From assembly GCF_003668635.1 (NCBI RefSeq), contig NZ_RCWH01000008.1:1-64000 (forward strand): a DNA stretch of 64,000 nucleotides, written 5' to 3'. Both the position numbers and the translations under genes were made by a program. Positions within the stretch are counted from its first letter, which is position 1. Every line of letters begins with the position of its first letter. The DNA is from Planomicrobium sp. Y74 (GTDB lineage Bacteria; Bacillota; Bacilli; Bacillales_A; Planococcaceae). Under the pieces are notes generated by a model, which saw nothing but the letters and a program-made list of their open reading frames with translations, was not told where the DNA came from and made no database searches. Shown here one piece after another: positions 24,419 to 33,404 of the stretch.

Positions 24419-25480
24419 ATGGATAACAACCAGCTGTTTAATGGCATAGAAATACTGAAGGAGTTATCCGTGAAAGAGTTTTTTATGTTCTTTGTTTATC
24501 TCTCATTAATATTTATCATTAAATTGACCCTTGAATGGATCTTTAAATTCATACTGAAACGAACGAGGTATAAAGAGAGGGTCATTCCGATAATAGAAGC
24601 AATACTGAATTGGCTGGCATTTTACAGTTCCATCATTCTTTTCTTATTCTATTTCTGGAAAGAAAGTTGGCTGACCTACCCTTTTTACGAAACGGAAGGG
24701 GTGCAAGTCACTGTCTTTTTGATAGTTGTAGTTATTATGATTGTGACTTTTGCCAGCCGGATTACTAAAACATTCAACCAGCATGTAATGCCTTTCATCT
24801 ATGAACAATTCGACATTAATATTGGGCTGAGTTTCACCATTAACCGCCTGATTTACTATACGGTAATGTTTCTGGCATTGGCTTTGAGTTTCACGACTGT
24901 CGGCCTTGATCTCACCGCTCTTGGGGTTGTGTTCAGTGTGCTTGGCATCGGGATCGGTTTCGGTGTCCGCAATATTGCCGCAAACTTCGTATCCGGTATC
25001 ATAATCCTTTTTGAACGGCCGATGGAAGTGGGTGAGATGGTCGAAATTGATAAGAAAATCGGAAAAATCACTCGCATTAAGCTGCGGTCCACAGTCGTGG
25101 AAACATTAAAAGACGGAACTTTAGTTGTTCCTAACCAATATTTTATCGAGCAGATTGTAAAAAACCGTTCCAGTGCGGAATTGTTTGCGAGGGTGCAGGT
25201 AAGTGTGGCTTATGGCAGTGATACTTCAAAAGTCGAACGCTTAATTTTCAAAGCAGCAGAACAGGAAATTCCCGCGATGAAGGGGGTTCCTATTGACCAG
25301 CAGCCCGATGTCCGGTTTATAGGATTTCGCAACTCTGCGCTGGATTTCCAAGTGGAAGTGCATGTAGTTAATGTACAGATGAAGGAACAATTGGAAAGCA
25401 GGCTGAGGCATGCCATTGCAAAACTGTTTTTTGAAAATGATATTGAATTGGCCAAAGCGCATTCGCCGGCCGACGAATAA
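24419..25480 (+). CDS. MscS-family mechanosensitive ion channel
   Basis: 353 residues. Five hydrophobic N-terminal segments, the last being the pore-lining helix ALGVVFSVLGIGIGFGVRNI (about 160-180) with its small-residue packing. The MscS beta domain follows (FERPMEVGEMVEIDKKIGKI, VVPNQYFIEQIVKN) with an alpha-beta C-terminal domain. It acts in the cytoplasmic membrane as a tension-gated release valve during osmotic downshift, which fits the nearby ectoine importer. The start ATG 24419 has GGAGGGAG upstream. Probably co-transcribed with the DUF2254 gene. Confidence 0.9.
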   Translation: MDNNQLFNGIEILKELSVKEFFMFFVYLSLIFIIKLTLEWIFKFILKRTRYKERVIPIIEAILNWLAFYSSIILFLFYFWKESWLTYPFYETEGVQVTVFLIVVVIMIVTFASRITKTFNQHVMPFIYEQFDINIGLSFTINRLIYYTVMFLALALSFTTVGLDLTALGVVFSVLGIGIGFGVRNIAANFVSGIIILFERPMEVGEMVEIDKKIGKITRIKLRSTVVETLKDGTLVVPNQYFIEQIVKNRSSAELFARVQVSVAYGSDTSKVERLIFKAAEQEIPAMKGVPIDQQPDVRFIGFRNSALDFQVEVHVVNVQMKEQLESRLRHAIAKLFFENDIELAKAHSPADE

Positions 25481-25514
25481 AGCCCCGTGCCAGTTGAAGG
25501 CAAGGGGCTTTATT
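25476..25514. terminator. Convergent terminator after MscS gene
   Basis: AATAAAGCCCC pairs with GGGGCTTTATT. It serves the MscS gene and the leftward gene ending at 25522. Confidence 0.8.
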
Positions 25515-25521
25515 CGTTGAA

Positions 25522-26085
25522 TTATTCTTCCGCAATCCGTTCATGGGTGCCGCCTGAAGCCTGAATGTTATTGATGATGCTGCTGCTCATTGCTGCGAGT
25601 GAGCCGGCAGACATATTAATGATTTCACCATTTTCCATATAGAAAGTTAACGAATCCACTTTGGTCATGCCGTCTTCTTTAATGATATTTTCTTCTACTT
25701 TATCGAATTCATTCCATTCGTATTCTTCTGATGTAAAAGTGAGTGGAGCATTAATAACGAATTTTTCAGGTGTTACATAAAAATAATCGGTTAATGAAAA
25801 ACTGACTCCAATCGTCCCAGCGATGAATAGTAGACTCGCTGTTCCATATTTCATCAGCCTTTTTTCAACGTTGGCCAGTACTATAAGACCAGTAGCTAAC
25901 AAAAAAAGGCCTACCCCTCCGGTTACAAGTGACGCAGGTGAAGTGTTGATGGCTATTGCTTCAGGAGTTATGAACATAGCTTTAATTGGATAGAAAATAG
26001 CGACTGGTGCAAATAAAGCAGATATGAAAAGAATTACTGCAAAGGTGATATAAACCATTCTCTTTTGATCAACCAAATCGTACAT
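25522..26085 (-). CDS. Membrane protein of unknown function, 187 aa
   Basis: Four hydrophobic helices in two pairs (about 10-32, 54-70 and 78-98). The C-terminal soluble half resembles a bacterial PH-like or membrane-anchored beta domain (FVINAPLTFTSEEYEWNEFDKVEENI). No family is confidently recognised. It lies 3 bases after the cation-efflux gene stop on the same strand, so it is probably the second gene of that operon. Confidence 0.7.
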   Translation of the reverse strand: MYDLVDQKRMVYITFAVILFISALFAPVAIFYPIKAMFITPEAIAINTSPASLVTGGVGLFLLATGLIVLANVEKRLMKYGTASLLFIAGTIGVSFSLTDYFYVTPEKFVINAPLTFTSEEYEWNEFDKVEENIIKEDGMTKVDSLTFYMENGEIINMSAGSLAAMSSSIINNIQASGGTHERIAEE

Positions 26086-26088
26086 TTT

Positions 26089-26991
26089 CTACTCCCCCTC
26101 TTGTGCCGAATCGTAATAATCAGAATAGTCCGGTTCTATATGTACGAGCACAACACAATTAGGTTTCGTTTTTTTTACTTTTCTTTCAATTTCTTCCGTT
26201 ATCCAGTGGCTTTCAGTTACGTTCAGCAAGGGATCGACTTCAATCGTAAGATCCACAAACATAACATTGCCATGGTGGCGGCCTTTGAAATCACTCAATT
26301 TCCGGACACCCGGCACTTTGCGGATGATTGCCGACAGGGTTTCGACTTCATCTTCATTGAAGGCATCGGTCAATGTCATCACAGATTCCTTGAATATATC
26401 CAAAGCGGTTTTGAGAATGATCAACCCGACGATAAAGGCCGTCATAATATCAATGACAGGAGCACCCAAAATAGCACCAAGAATCCCGATCCCGGCGCCT
26501 ATGCTCACCAAGGCATCTGAGCGGTTGTCGTATGCTGCAGCTTTTACGGCACTGCTGTTGATGTCCCGGCTCAGCTTTAAATTATAGCGATAGACGCCAT
26601 ACATGACGAGTGCGGAAAAGAAGGCGATGCCGGCGGTATAAAGGGAAGGCTCTGTTTGTTCGCCCGGATTGAAAAGATTCCGGCCGGCGCCAAGCAAAAC
26701 CTGGAGACCGATTACAGCCATAATGAATGATGCCAGAAGGGAGGCGACCGTCTCGGCTCTAAGATGGCCGTAGTGGTGGTTCTCATCCGGTGGTTTCTGG
26801 GATATCCGCAGCCCGACCAATACGGCAACGGAAGCGATGATATCAGTCAGGTTGTTCAATCCATCCGCTTTCAGCGCTTCTGAGGATCCGGCGAAACCGA
26901 ATACCAGTTTTAATGTGCTGAGGAATACATAAGCCCCGATGCTCAACCATGCGCCTTTTTCCCCTCGACGTAAATTTGTATATAACTCCAT
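26089..26991 (-). CDS. Cation diffusion facilitator (metal efflux) transporter
   Basis: 300 residues. CDF family with six predicted helices. The metal-site pattern is present: helix II KADGLNNLTDIIAS and helix V AAYDNRSDALVSIGAG. The loop PPDENHHYGHLRAETVASL is typical of the MneS/MneP (YeaB/YdfM) type Mn(II) exporters of Bacillus. A cytoplasmic ferredoxin-like C-terminal domain (KGRHHGNVMFVDLTIEVDP) follows. The start ATG 26991 has GGAGGAAGGAAA upstream. It exports a divalent cation, and Mn is likely but not proven. Confidence 0.87.
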   Translation of the reverse strand: MELYTNLRRGEKGAWLSIGAYVFLSTLKLVFGFAGSSEALKADGLNNLTDIIASVAVLVGLRISQKPPDENHHYGHLRAETVASLLASFIMAVIGLQVLLGAGRNLFNPGEQTEPSLYTAGIAFFSALVMYGVYRYNLKLSRDINSSAVKAAAYDNRSDALVSIGAGIGILGAILGAPVIDIMTAFIVGLIILKTALDIFKESVMTLTDAFNEDEVETLSAIIRKVPGVRKLSDFKGRHHGNVMFVDLTIEVDPLLNVTESHWITEEIERKVKKTKPNCVVLVHIEPDYSDYYDSAQEGE

Positions 26992-27029
26992 AAAGTTTCC
27001 TTCCTCCAAATCCCTTTTACAAATCGAAA

Positions 27030-27053
27030 ACGACCCCCATATGAGAGTCGCCT
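27030..27053 (-). terminator. Weak terminator after the CNNM-type gene
   Basis: Read leftward, GCGACTC and GGGGTCG form a short stem with mismatches, followed by TTTTCG. Weak candidate. Confidence 0.4.
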
Positions 27054-27056
27054 TTG

Positions 27057-28373
27057 CTATTCTTCGTTTTCGGTTTCTTCTATTCTGCGGACTTCCAGGT
27101 AAAGGATATGATGGCCATCAACTTCCTTGATCTGAAACTCATAGCCCTGTTCGATGATCTTTTCTCCAGGGATGGCATCGAAATTCATGCTCATCATCCA
27201 TCCGCCGATCGTATCGATATCTTCTTCATTAATTTCAATATCCAGTATATCATTAATGCTTTCAATCAGCATCTTGGCACTGAATATGTAATGGTCTTCA
27301 GCAATTTTTTGTACTTCAGGTACTTCTTCCAAGTCGAATTCATCCTGGATATCGCCGACAATTTCCTCAATGATATCTTCAATCGTAACGAGCCCTGCCG
27401 TTCCGCCGTACTCGTCGCGCAAAATTGCCATGTGGATTCGTTCGCGCTGAATCTTCAACAATAACTCACTTAGAGGCATTGAGTCGATTACCTGGATGAC
27501 TGGCAGCACAAAATTCTCAACAGCTTTATCTCCGTTCAGCGGGTTTCGGATAAAGGCGGTCAAAAGGTATTTCATATTAAGGACACCGATTATATGGTCT
27601 CTGTCCCCGTCAATGACAGGATAACGGGTGAATTGTTCGATACCTGCTTTTTCGAAGACTTCTTTTAAGGTAAGGTCTTTTTCTATAATTTTCATTTCAG
27701 TCCGCGGGACCATTATTTCTTTCGCAATACGCTCATCGAATTCAAAGATTTTATTGACGAAAGCATATTCGGAAGGATTGATTTCTCCTTTTTCCAGACT
27801 GTCTGCGAGAATGATTTTCAAATCTTCTTCCGTATGGCCTATATCAGATTGCGAAACTTGGCTGACGCCTAATAAGCCGGCTACCAGTCTTGTCGTTTTA
27901 TGATAAAACCAAAGGAGTACATACATTAAGTGATAAGCAACAATCAGCGGTTTGGCAGTAGCCAATGTAATTTGTTCAGCTTTGTGGATGGCGATTGTTT
28001 TCGGAACAAGTTCGCCAGCTATCGTCAAAGCCGTGAGAACGAAGAAAAAAGCGATAAAGAAGGCCAGCACGCCTGCAATATTTTCCGGTATACCCAAACT
28101 TGCTGTTAAGGGAGTGATAACATCAATAACTGTGGCATGGCCGAGCCAGCCCAGCCCCAGAACAGAAATCATGATCCCAATTTGACAGGCGGACAAATAA
28201 TCATCCACATTCGAAATGACCCGTTTGGCAGCAAGGGCGTTGCGGTGGCCTTCTTCAATCAGCTGGTCAATCCGGTTGCAACGGACTTTTACGATAGCGT
28301 ATTCGCTTGCCGAAAAGAAAGCGGCTGCGATGATAAGCAAGATAAATACCGTCAATTGTATGGCTATGTCCAA
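27057..28373 (-). CDS. Hemolysin/CNNM-family protein (DUF21-CBS-CorC_HlyC)
   Basis: 438 residues. An N-terminal CNNM (DUF21) membrane domain with three to four helices (residues about 1-200, including [13 protein letters not shown] and [10 protein letters not shown]). A CBS pair follows ([19 protein letters not shown] ... [12 protein letters not shown], about 220-345), then a C-terminal CorC_HlyC domain. Relatives include B. subtilis MpfA/YhdP and YrkA, linked to magnesium export. The start is TTG 28373 with AAAGGAA upstream. Not a toxin despite the old family name. Confidence 0.88.
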   Translation of the reverse strand: MDIAIQLTVFILLIIAAAFFSASEYAIVKVRCNRIDQLIEEGHRNALAAKRVISNVDDYLSACQIGIMISVLGLGWLGHATVIDVITPLTASLGIPENIAGVLAFFIAFFFVLTALTIAGELVPKTIAIHKAEQITLATAKPLIVAYHLMYVLLWFYHKTTRLVAGLLGVSQVSQSDIGHTEEDLKIILADSLEKGEINPSEYAFVNKIFEFDERIAKEIMVPRTEMKIIEKDLTLKEVFEKAGIEQFTRYPVIDGDRDHIIGVLNMKYLLTAFIRNPLNGDKAVENFVLPVIQVIDSMPLSELLLKIQRERIHMAILRDEYGGTAGLVTIEDIIEEIVGDIQDEFDLEEVPEVQKIAEDHYIFSAKMLIESINDILDIEINEEDIDTIGGWMMSMNFDAIPGEKIIEQGYEFQIKEVDGHHILYLEVRRIEETENEE

Positions 28374-28472
28374 ATAATTCCTTTGCTTCAGTCAGAATTA
28401 CTGAGTGAAACAAAGTTTGCACCTCCCGCAGAGAAATATAAGTTATATAAGATGTCATAATAATTTTTATTA

Positions 28473-28543
28473 ATCGATATTCCCCAAGGTGTCTTCGCTG
28501 TTTTGCTTCATATCTCTAGAGATTTCTCTAGCGCCAAAGCGTT
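28473..28543 (+). repeat. Family A repeat remnant A2
   Basis: CGATATTCC (the family A left end) is joined directly to GTCTTCGCTGTTTTGCTTCATATC (split here: GTCTTCGCTG then TTTTGCTTCATATC), followed by the CTAGAGATTTCTCTAGCGC hairpin. It is an internally deleted copy. The rest of the 28374-28703 gap is AT-rich, carrying the divergent promoters of the CNNM-type gene and chrA. Confidence 0.7.
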
Positions 28544-28703
28544 ATATCAAGGAGATTTCTTTTGTCCATTTTATATAATGTAATGATACGGGAAGAAAAA
28601 TGAAAAAACAAATAATTCCGTCAATAAAATTTACATAGCCGTAATTTAATTCATATAAGCAATCAGTTATGCTTAAAGGTATAGTAATAAAAAAGGAGAG
28701 ACT

Positions 28704-29876
28704 ATGATGGCACAAAATAAGTATTTGGAAATTTTAAAAGCTTCAACCAAGCTGGGGTTGACTTCATTTGGCGGACCGACTGCCCATCTGGGATATTTCA
28801 GGGATGAATATGTGGAAAAACGGAAATGGCTGGATGATAAAGCCTACGCCGATATCGTCGCATTATGTCAATTCCTGCCGGGGCCGGCGAGTTCTCAGGT
28901 CGGCATTTCAATAGGGATGCTGAGAGGCGGAATTCTTGGAGGATTCCTTTCGTGGTTCGGCTTTACTATGCCTTCTGTGCTGATTCTAGCTTTGTTCGCA
29001 ATGTTCATTTCGGGAGCGGCGTTTGATACGGGCTGGATACAGGGGTTAAAAATTGTGGCTGTTGCAGTTGTTGCCCATGCATTGCTCGGAATGGGGAAAT
29101 CGTTGGTTCCGGATCGGCAAAGGGTTGCCATTGCCGTTTTATCAGCATCGGCCATTTTACTTGTGCCGACAGCCTGGGCCCAAATTGGGGTCATCATCAT
29201 AGCGGGAATTATCGGCTTTCTGATATACAAAAATGATAAAGCACCGGAAGCTGTCAAACTGGCACTTACTTTCGGCAAAAAAACGGGCATTGCTGCATGG
29301 ACGATTTTCGCCGGATTATTGATTGGTTTGCCGTTATTGCGTCCCGTGATCGAATCCAGCTATTATGCTATCTTTGATATCTTTTACCGCGTTGGATCCA
29401 TTGTTTTTGGCGGCGGTCATGTTGTCCTGCCGATGCTTGAACGGGAAGTAGTGCCGACATTCATGGACGCGGATACTTTCATTGCCGGATACGGTGCCGC
29501 ACAAGCGGTACCTGGCCCGCTCTTTACGCTTTCCGCTTATCTTGGTCAATTGATGGGCAGCGGCTGGGGAGTTGTGGTTGCGGTCTTTGCCATGTTTCTT
29601 CCGTCATTTTTACTGGTAATCGGTACATTGCCATTCTGGAGCATCATCCGGACAAAATCCGGGGTGCAAGCTGCATTAAAAGGGGTAAATGCCGCAGTGG
29701 TGGGAATCCTGCTCGCAGCACTTTATGATCCCGTGTTCACTTCAGCGATTCAGGGACCCGCTGACTTTGCCGTTGCGGTAATTGCATTTGCCATGTTAGT
29801 CTATTTTAAACTCGCCCCTTGGATTGTCGTTCTCATAACCGCGATCCTCGGAGCTGCAATGTATGCATTCCTATAA
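28704..29876 (+). CDS. chrA: ChrA-family chromate transporter
   Basis: 390 residues, the two-domain (long) CHR type. The N-terminal half has FGGPTAHLGYFRDEYVEKRKWL and the FLPGPASSQVG motif. The C-terminal half repeats the pattern as FGGGHVVLPMLEREVV and AVPGPLFTLSAYLG. About ten helices. Homologues export chromate, and many genomes carry it without chromate exposure, so the natural substrate may differ. AGGAGA precedes the paired ATGs at 28704/28707. It lies 18 bases upstream of kynU, so it is probably co-transcribed with the kynurenine genes, which is an odd pairing. Confidence 0.87.
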   Translation: MMAQNKYLEILKASTKLGLTSFGGPTAHLGYFRDEYVEKRKWLDDKAYADIVALCQFLPGPASSQVGISIGMLRGGILGGFLSWFGFTMPSVLILALFAMFISGAAFDTGWIQGLKIVAVAVVAHALLGMGKSLVPDRQRVAIAVLSASAILLVPTAWAQIGVIIIAGIIGFLIYKNDKAPEAVKLALTFGKKTGIAAWTIFAGLLIGLPLLRPVIESSYYAIFDIFYRVGSIVFGGGHVVLPMLEREVVPTFMDADTFIAGYGAAQAVPGPLFTLSAYLGQLMGSGWGVVVAVFAMFLPSFLLVIGTLPFWSIIRTKSGVQAALKGVNAAVVGILLAALYDPVFTSAIQGPADFAVAVIAFAMLVYFKLAPWIVVLITAILGAAMYAFL

Positions 29877-29894
29877 GACGAAAGGAAGATGACA

Positions 29895-31148
29895 ATGGTG
29901 ACTGCCAAGCAATTGGATGAGTTGGATCCGCTTAAGAATTTCAAAGATGAGTTTTATATGGAAGAAGGACAGATCTATATGGACGGAAACTCACTCGGTT
30001 TGATGTCGAAGCGGGCTGAAGCGAAACTGATGGGCTTAATGGACAGCTGGAAAAGTTTCGGGATCGATGGATGGACAGAAGGTGAGAACCCCTGGTTTAC
30101 TCTCGCTGAAGAAATGAGTGCACGTATTGCGCCGCTGGTGGGAGCAAAAGCAAATGAAGTAATGGTAACGGGTTCAATCACATCAAACATCCATCAGATG
30201 CTGTCGACTTTATTTCAGCCGACTTCTGAGAAATCAGTTATCCTGGTCGATGAATTGAATTTCCCTTCGGATATCTATGCGGTGGAAAGCCACCTTCGAC
30301 TTCGCGGACTCAATCCGGCAATTGCCATGCGAAAAGTTGCGAGCCGGAATGGCTACACTTTGGAAACGGAAGATATTGTGGATCAGCTTACGGAAGATGT
30401 AGCAATCGTTCTTCTGCCATCCGTTCTCTATCGCAGCGGCCAGCTGCTGGCAATCCGGGAAATCACGGAGGCGGCACACGCGAAAGGAATTCTTGTCGGT
30501 TTCGATCTTGCTCATTCGATTGGTGCAATGCCGCATACCCTGCATGAAGACGGCGTTGACTTTGCGGTATGGTGCCATTATAAATACATGAATTCCGGGC
30601 CAGGCGGTACCGGAGGTCTTTATATCCATGAGCGCCATCATCAATTATTGCCCGGCAACGCCGGATGGTTCGGTTCGGATAAGGCAAAACAATTTGATAT
30701 GGATCACCAATTCAGTAAAGCGGAAGGCGCAGGAGCCTACCAGATTGGCACACCGAATATCTTCAGCATGGCGCCGCTTCTTGGCAGCATCGAGATTTTT
30801 GAAGAAGCGGGAATATCCCGTATCCGTGAAAAATCGCTGCAATTAACTTCATTGCTGCGTGAACAATTAGCTTTGAACGTTCCTGAATTGGCCGATGTAA
30901 CACCCAGGCCGGAAAGTGAACGGGGCGGGCATATCGCGTTGTCTCATCCAGAAGCCGCCAGAATCTGCAAAGCCCTGAAAGATGAAGGCGTTGTACCGGA
31001 TTTCAGAGCCCCGAATATCATTCGGCTCGCACCGGTCGCTTTATATACCTCTTTTGAAGATGTGGAGCAGACAGTTGAAACCCTAAAAAAAATCATGGCT
31101 GAAGAATTGTATAAGAATTACAGCAATGAAAGAAATGTGGTGGCCTAG
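29895..31148 (+). CDS. kynU: Kynureninase
   Basis: 417 residues. PLP-dependent hydrolase that cleaves kynurenine to anthranilate and alanine. Family signatures include MDGNSLGLMSKRA near the N terminus, the GFDLAHSIGAMPH cofactor segment with its Asp, and the PLP lysine in WCHYKYMNSGPGG. ATG 29895 is preferred because AAAGGAAG lies 7-8 bases upstream. It is followed without a gap by kynB. Tryptophan 2,3-dioxygenase (kynA), present beside these genes in B. cereus-type operons, is not in the window. Confidence 0.93.
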   Translation: MVTAKQLDELDPLKNFKDEFYMEEGQIYMDGNSLGLMSKRAEAKLMGLMDSWKSFGIDGWTEGENPWFTLAEEMSARIAPLVGAKANEVMVTGSITSNIHQMLSTLFQPTSEKSVILVDELNFPSDIYAVESHLRLRGLNPAIAMRKVASRNGYTLETEDIVDQLTEDVAIVLLPSVLYRSGQLLAIREITEAAHAKGILVGFDLAHSIGAMPHTLHEDGVDFAVWCHYKYMNSGPGGTGGLYIHERHHQLLPGNAGWFGSDKAKQFDMDHQFSKAEGAGAYQIGTPNIFSMAPLLGSIEIFEEAGISRIREKSLQLTSLLREQLALNVPELADVTPRPESERGGHIALSHPEAARICKALKDEGVVPDFRAPNIIRLAPVALYTSFEDVEQTVETLKKIMAEELYKNYSNERNVVA

Positions 31149-31772
31149 ATGAAAGCAAAAGAGATTTTTGATATTTCCATGGAATTGAATACAGATACTC
31201 CTGAATGGCCGGGAGACCGTCCATTCGAATATGCACTTTCGGTTACAAAGGAACAAAGCGGTTCTGTGAATGTAGGGGAAATCAAGACGAGCACACATTT
31301 GGGCACCCATATCGATGCGCCTTTCCATTACGATGACAACGGTTTGACAATCGAAGAAATGCCGCTTGAAGTGTACCTGAGTACTGCGCAGGTTGTTGAT
31401 GTGCAAGGGGTGAAGAAGATAGACAGCAAAGATTTGCCAGAACCCGAAGAAGGGGTAACGGCTGTTTTATTGAAATCATGCAGTTGGAAAGACCGTACGA
31501 AGTTTCCGGATTCATGGCCTGTATTCGGTGAGTCGATTGCTGAGTGGATGAAAGAGAAGGGGATTCGGCTTCTCGGCGTCGATGTTCCATCGGTCGACCA
31601 GGAAACCAGCAAGGAATTGCCGATGCATCAGGCTATGAATGTTAACGGCCGTTATATTCTTGAAGGCATTGTGCTGGATGATATTGATGCGGGCGTTTAT
31701 CAGTTAGCGGCACTGCCGTTAAAGATCAAAGGTGCAGAAGGAAGCCCTGTCCGTGCAGTCCTCTATAAATAA
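31149..31772 (+). CDS. kynB: Kynurenine formamidase (arylformamidase)
   Basis: 207 residues. Metal-dependent cyclase/formamidase family. KynB hydrolyses N-formylkynurenine to kynurenine. The metal-binding motif HLGTHIDAPFHYD (about 51-63) is complete, with the second-site LGVDVPSVDQ near 140. The ATG follows the kynU stop directly (TAGATG). The pair would convert N-formylkynurenine to anthranilate, and without KynA the source of formylkynurenine is unclear. Confidence 0.92.
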   Translation: MKAKEIFDISMELNTDTPEWPGDRPFEYALSVTKEQSGSVNVGEIKTSTHLGTHIDAPFHYDDNGLTIEEMPLEVYLSTAQVVDVQGVKKIDSKDLPEPEEGVTAVLLKSCSWKDRTKFPDSWPVFGESIAEWMKEKGIRLLGVDVPSVDQETSKELPMHQAMNVNGRYILEGIVLDDIDAGVYQLAALPLKIKGAEGSPVRAVLYK

Positions 31773-31783
31773 ATATAAAAATA

Positions 31784-31818
31784 AACCTTCACCTGGTTGT
31801 ATCGGGTGAAGGTTTTTT
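31784..31818. terminator. Convergent terminator after kynB
   Basis: AACCTTCACC pairs with GGTGAAGGTT, followed by TTTT. It also overlaps the end of the leftward gene. Confidence 0.85.
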
Positions 31819-32251
31819 ACATGTAATCTGAACGGAAATAAGTTTCCATATTCTTTATATTCACGGCAATTTCATCACAAATCTCCTGGTATAATGCCCA
31901 TTGTTCTGTTTCATCCAACGACCGAAGTTCCGGATTCCGGATATCCCATCGAAGCAATTTTTGAGCGGGCAAATCTGCAGGTATATCATCTTGTTCCAAT
32001 TCACCGTCATGCATCGCGATTATCAAATCCGCTTCGCTGACTTCATCGTGATTATAGGATCTCGGTTCAACCTCAGGCAGATCGAGAATGATTTCCTTCA
32101 TGATTTCCATTGGAGTCTCACTGATTGAAGGCTGACTCCAAGCGGCGCTGCGAATTTCCCAGTCAGGGAGTCCGAGTCGATTTGCCCATATCTCAGCCAT
32201 CAGTCCACGGTGCTGGTGTGAAGACAGAAAGTAGACAGTTTGCTTAGACAT
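31817..32251 (-). CDS. LMW phosphatase / ArsC-like protein lacking the catalytic cysteine
   Basis: 144 residues with the overall layout of low-molecular-weight protein tyrosine phosphatases and thioredoxin-type arsenate reductases: an N-terminal VYFLSSHQHRGLMAEIW, a mid region SEADLIIAMHDGE, and WDIRNPELRS near the end (compare the WDIPDP of ArsC). The P loop, normally CX5R, reads SSHQHRG (residues 10-16), so the nucleophilic Cys is Ser and the loop is one residue shorter. The only cysteine is near the C terminus. It cannot use the standard mechanism and may be a binding protein. A single gene. Confidence 0.75.
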   Translation of the reverse strand: MSKQTVYFLSSHQHRGLMAEIWANRLGLPDWEIRSAAWSQPSISETPMEIMKEIILDLPEVEPRSYNHDEVSEADLIIAMHDGELEQDDIPADLPAQKLLRWDIRNPELRSLDETEQWALYQEICDEIAVNIKNMETYFRSDYM

Positions 32252-32387
32252 GGCTGTTCTCCTTCTTCCTTTGTTTCAAGTTTTCTTATACTTAGTAATG
32301 TTTACCCATTTCAATATGATGTAAACTAATATTTTTATGACGGGAATAGCATGAAAATGGCTATTGGAAGATATGGACAATGAGTAG

Positions 32388-32909
32388 TTATTTCACCACA
32401 AGAACTGAACAGGCAGCTTCTTTTAACAGTTTCTTACTGACAGAACCGACAAAAAACTTCTGCATTCCTGATTTTCCGCTATTGCCGACTACCAATAGAT
32501 CAATTTTTTGTTCTTCGATAAATGCGGGAATGGTTTTTGAAGCATTGCCTTCCAATGCAAGTACTGTTGCCTCTACATTCTTTTCGTCCAATTGCTGCTG
32601 TATGGAGTTATGCATGTGTTTCGAGAACTCGGATGGCCGTTCCAAACTTTCCTTAGGAACTCTGTTTCCGCCATTTTCGCCGATTCCATAAGGCATGAAT
32701 TGTGCGTACGTACTATCAACATTAGAAGATGCCACTGGAGCCGCCGCATCACCGGCGCTCATAAACCCGATGCTGTCCTGCGTTTCCTCGTTAACATAAA
32801 TGATTGATAACTGGAGATTCGGAAAATCCTGCTTCAATTCCAACGCTTTATCAAATGCCAATTTACTGCCATCTGAACCATCGTATGCTACTGCCAACTT
32901 TTTATACAT
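32388..32909 (-). CDS. Universal stress protein (UspA family)
   Basis: 173 residues. Rossmann-like USP fold. It starts KLAVAYDGSDGSKLAFDKAL and ends with the ATP-binding pattern GNSGKSGMQKFFVGSVS, which fits G-X2-G-X9-GS, followed by the final strand CSVLVVK. An insertion of about 40 residues rich in Gly and Ser after strand 2 (MSAGDAAAPVASSNVDS) makes it longer than usual. Single cytoplasmic gene, likely stress-induced, but no sigma-B promoter was confirmed. A 136-bp gap before the LMW-phosphatase-like gene holds nothing evident. Confidence 0.88.
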   Translation of the reverse strand: MYKKLAVAYDGSDGSKLAFDKALELKQDFPNLQLSIIYVNEETQDSIGFMSAGDAAAPVASSNVDSTYAQFMPYGIGENGGNRVPKESLERPSEFSKHMHNSIQQQLDEKNVEATVLALEGNASKTIPAFIEEQKIDLLVVGNSGKSGMQKFFVGSVSKKLLKEAACSVLVVK

Positions 32910-33089
32910 TTTTTCACCCCGCTAAGTTTTACTCTTATTAAGAAAGTACCCGTATGGCTGATAATAAAAACATTCGTTTGCTTTTCAACAGACTTAAGCT
33001 GCAGGAACCAAATGAAAATGGAATATAGAGGGAATTTATTTATTAGATTAGACTTTTAACAATGAATATTCTATTTTTTAAAAATAATG

Positions 33090-33119
33090 TTGACAATTCA
33101 AAAATGGCAATGGTACCCT
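33090..33119 (+). promoter_or_regulatory. Candidate promoter of the bmr leader
   Basis: A consensus TTGACA at 33090 is followed after 18 bp by TACCCT (weak -10). The leader peptide ribosome site lies about 25 bp downstream. Confidence 0.5.
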
Positions 33120-33155
33120 TGAACTATCAAATTTAAAGGAATGGAGGTTGTGACG

Positions 33156-33227
33156 ATGAAAAAAGTATTTGTAAACACTCAGTTTAATTTCATACTTACG
33201 TCAGGCCATCCTGTTTTTTGTCTTTGA
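33156..33227 (+). CDS. Leader peptide (23 aa) upstream of the BmrCD-like exporter, BmrB-like
   Basis: A 23-codon ORF, MKKVFVNTQFNF followed by ILTSGHPVFCL and TGA, with ATGGAGGTTGTGACG carrying a GGAGG ribosome site 8-10 bases upstream. A strong terminator (33284-33318) begins 56 bases after the stop, and the exporter genes follow. In B. subtilis the orthologous bmrCD genes are controlled by translation of the bmrB leader, where ribosome slowing by antibiotics prevents termination. Equivalent position, not sequence similarity, supports the assignment. The peptide differs in length from what I recall of BmrB. Confidence 0.65.
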   Translation: MKKVFVNTQFNFILTSGHPVFCL

Positions 33228-33283
33228 ATTTATTTCGTGACTAGAAGTTTCTGGACCGGTCTGAACACCTGTCCATTTTCCTG

Positions 33284-33318
33284 AGCGCATGCCGTGAAAA
33301 ATTGGCATGCGCTTTTTT
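33284..33318 (+). terminator. Attenuator terminator in the bmr leader
   Basis: The perfect 10-bp stem AGCGCATGCC / GGCATGCGCT is followed by six T. It lies after the leader ORF and before the exporter genes. A small upstream hairpin (GGACCGGT / ACCTGTCC, about 33252-33273) may compete with it. Confidence 0.85.
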
Positions 33319-33404
33319 ATGGTTAAGGGAAGACTTTAACCGGATGACAGAAGCTTGGGAACGGCACACTGTCAGGACTGAATGGGCTTCCGATTTTCGG
33401 TGGT

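Noticed and set aside
28267-28458. Small minus-strand frame with GGGAGGTG upstream, overlapping the CNNM-type gene
   Set aside because: It overlaps the real gene in another frame, and composition does not support a separate protein. The ribosome-like site may be chance.
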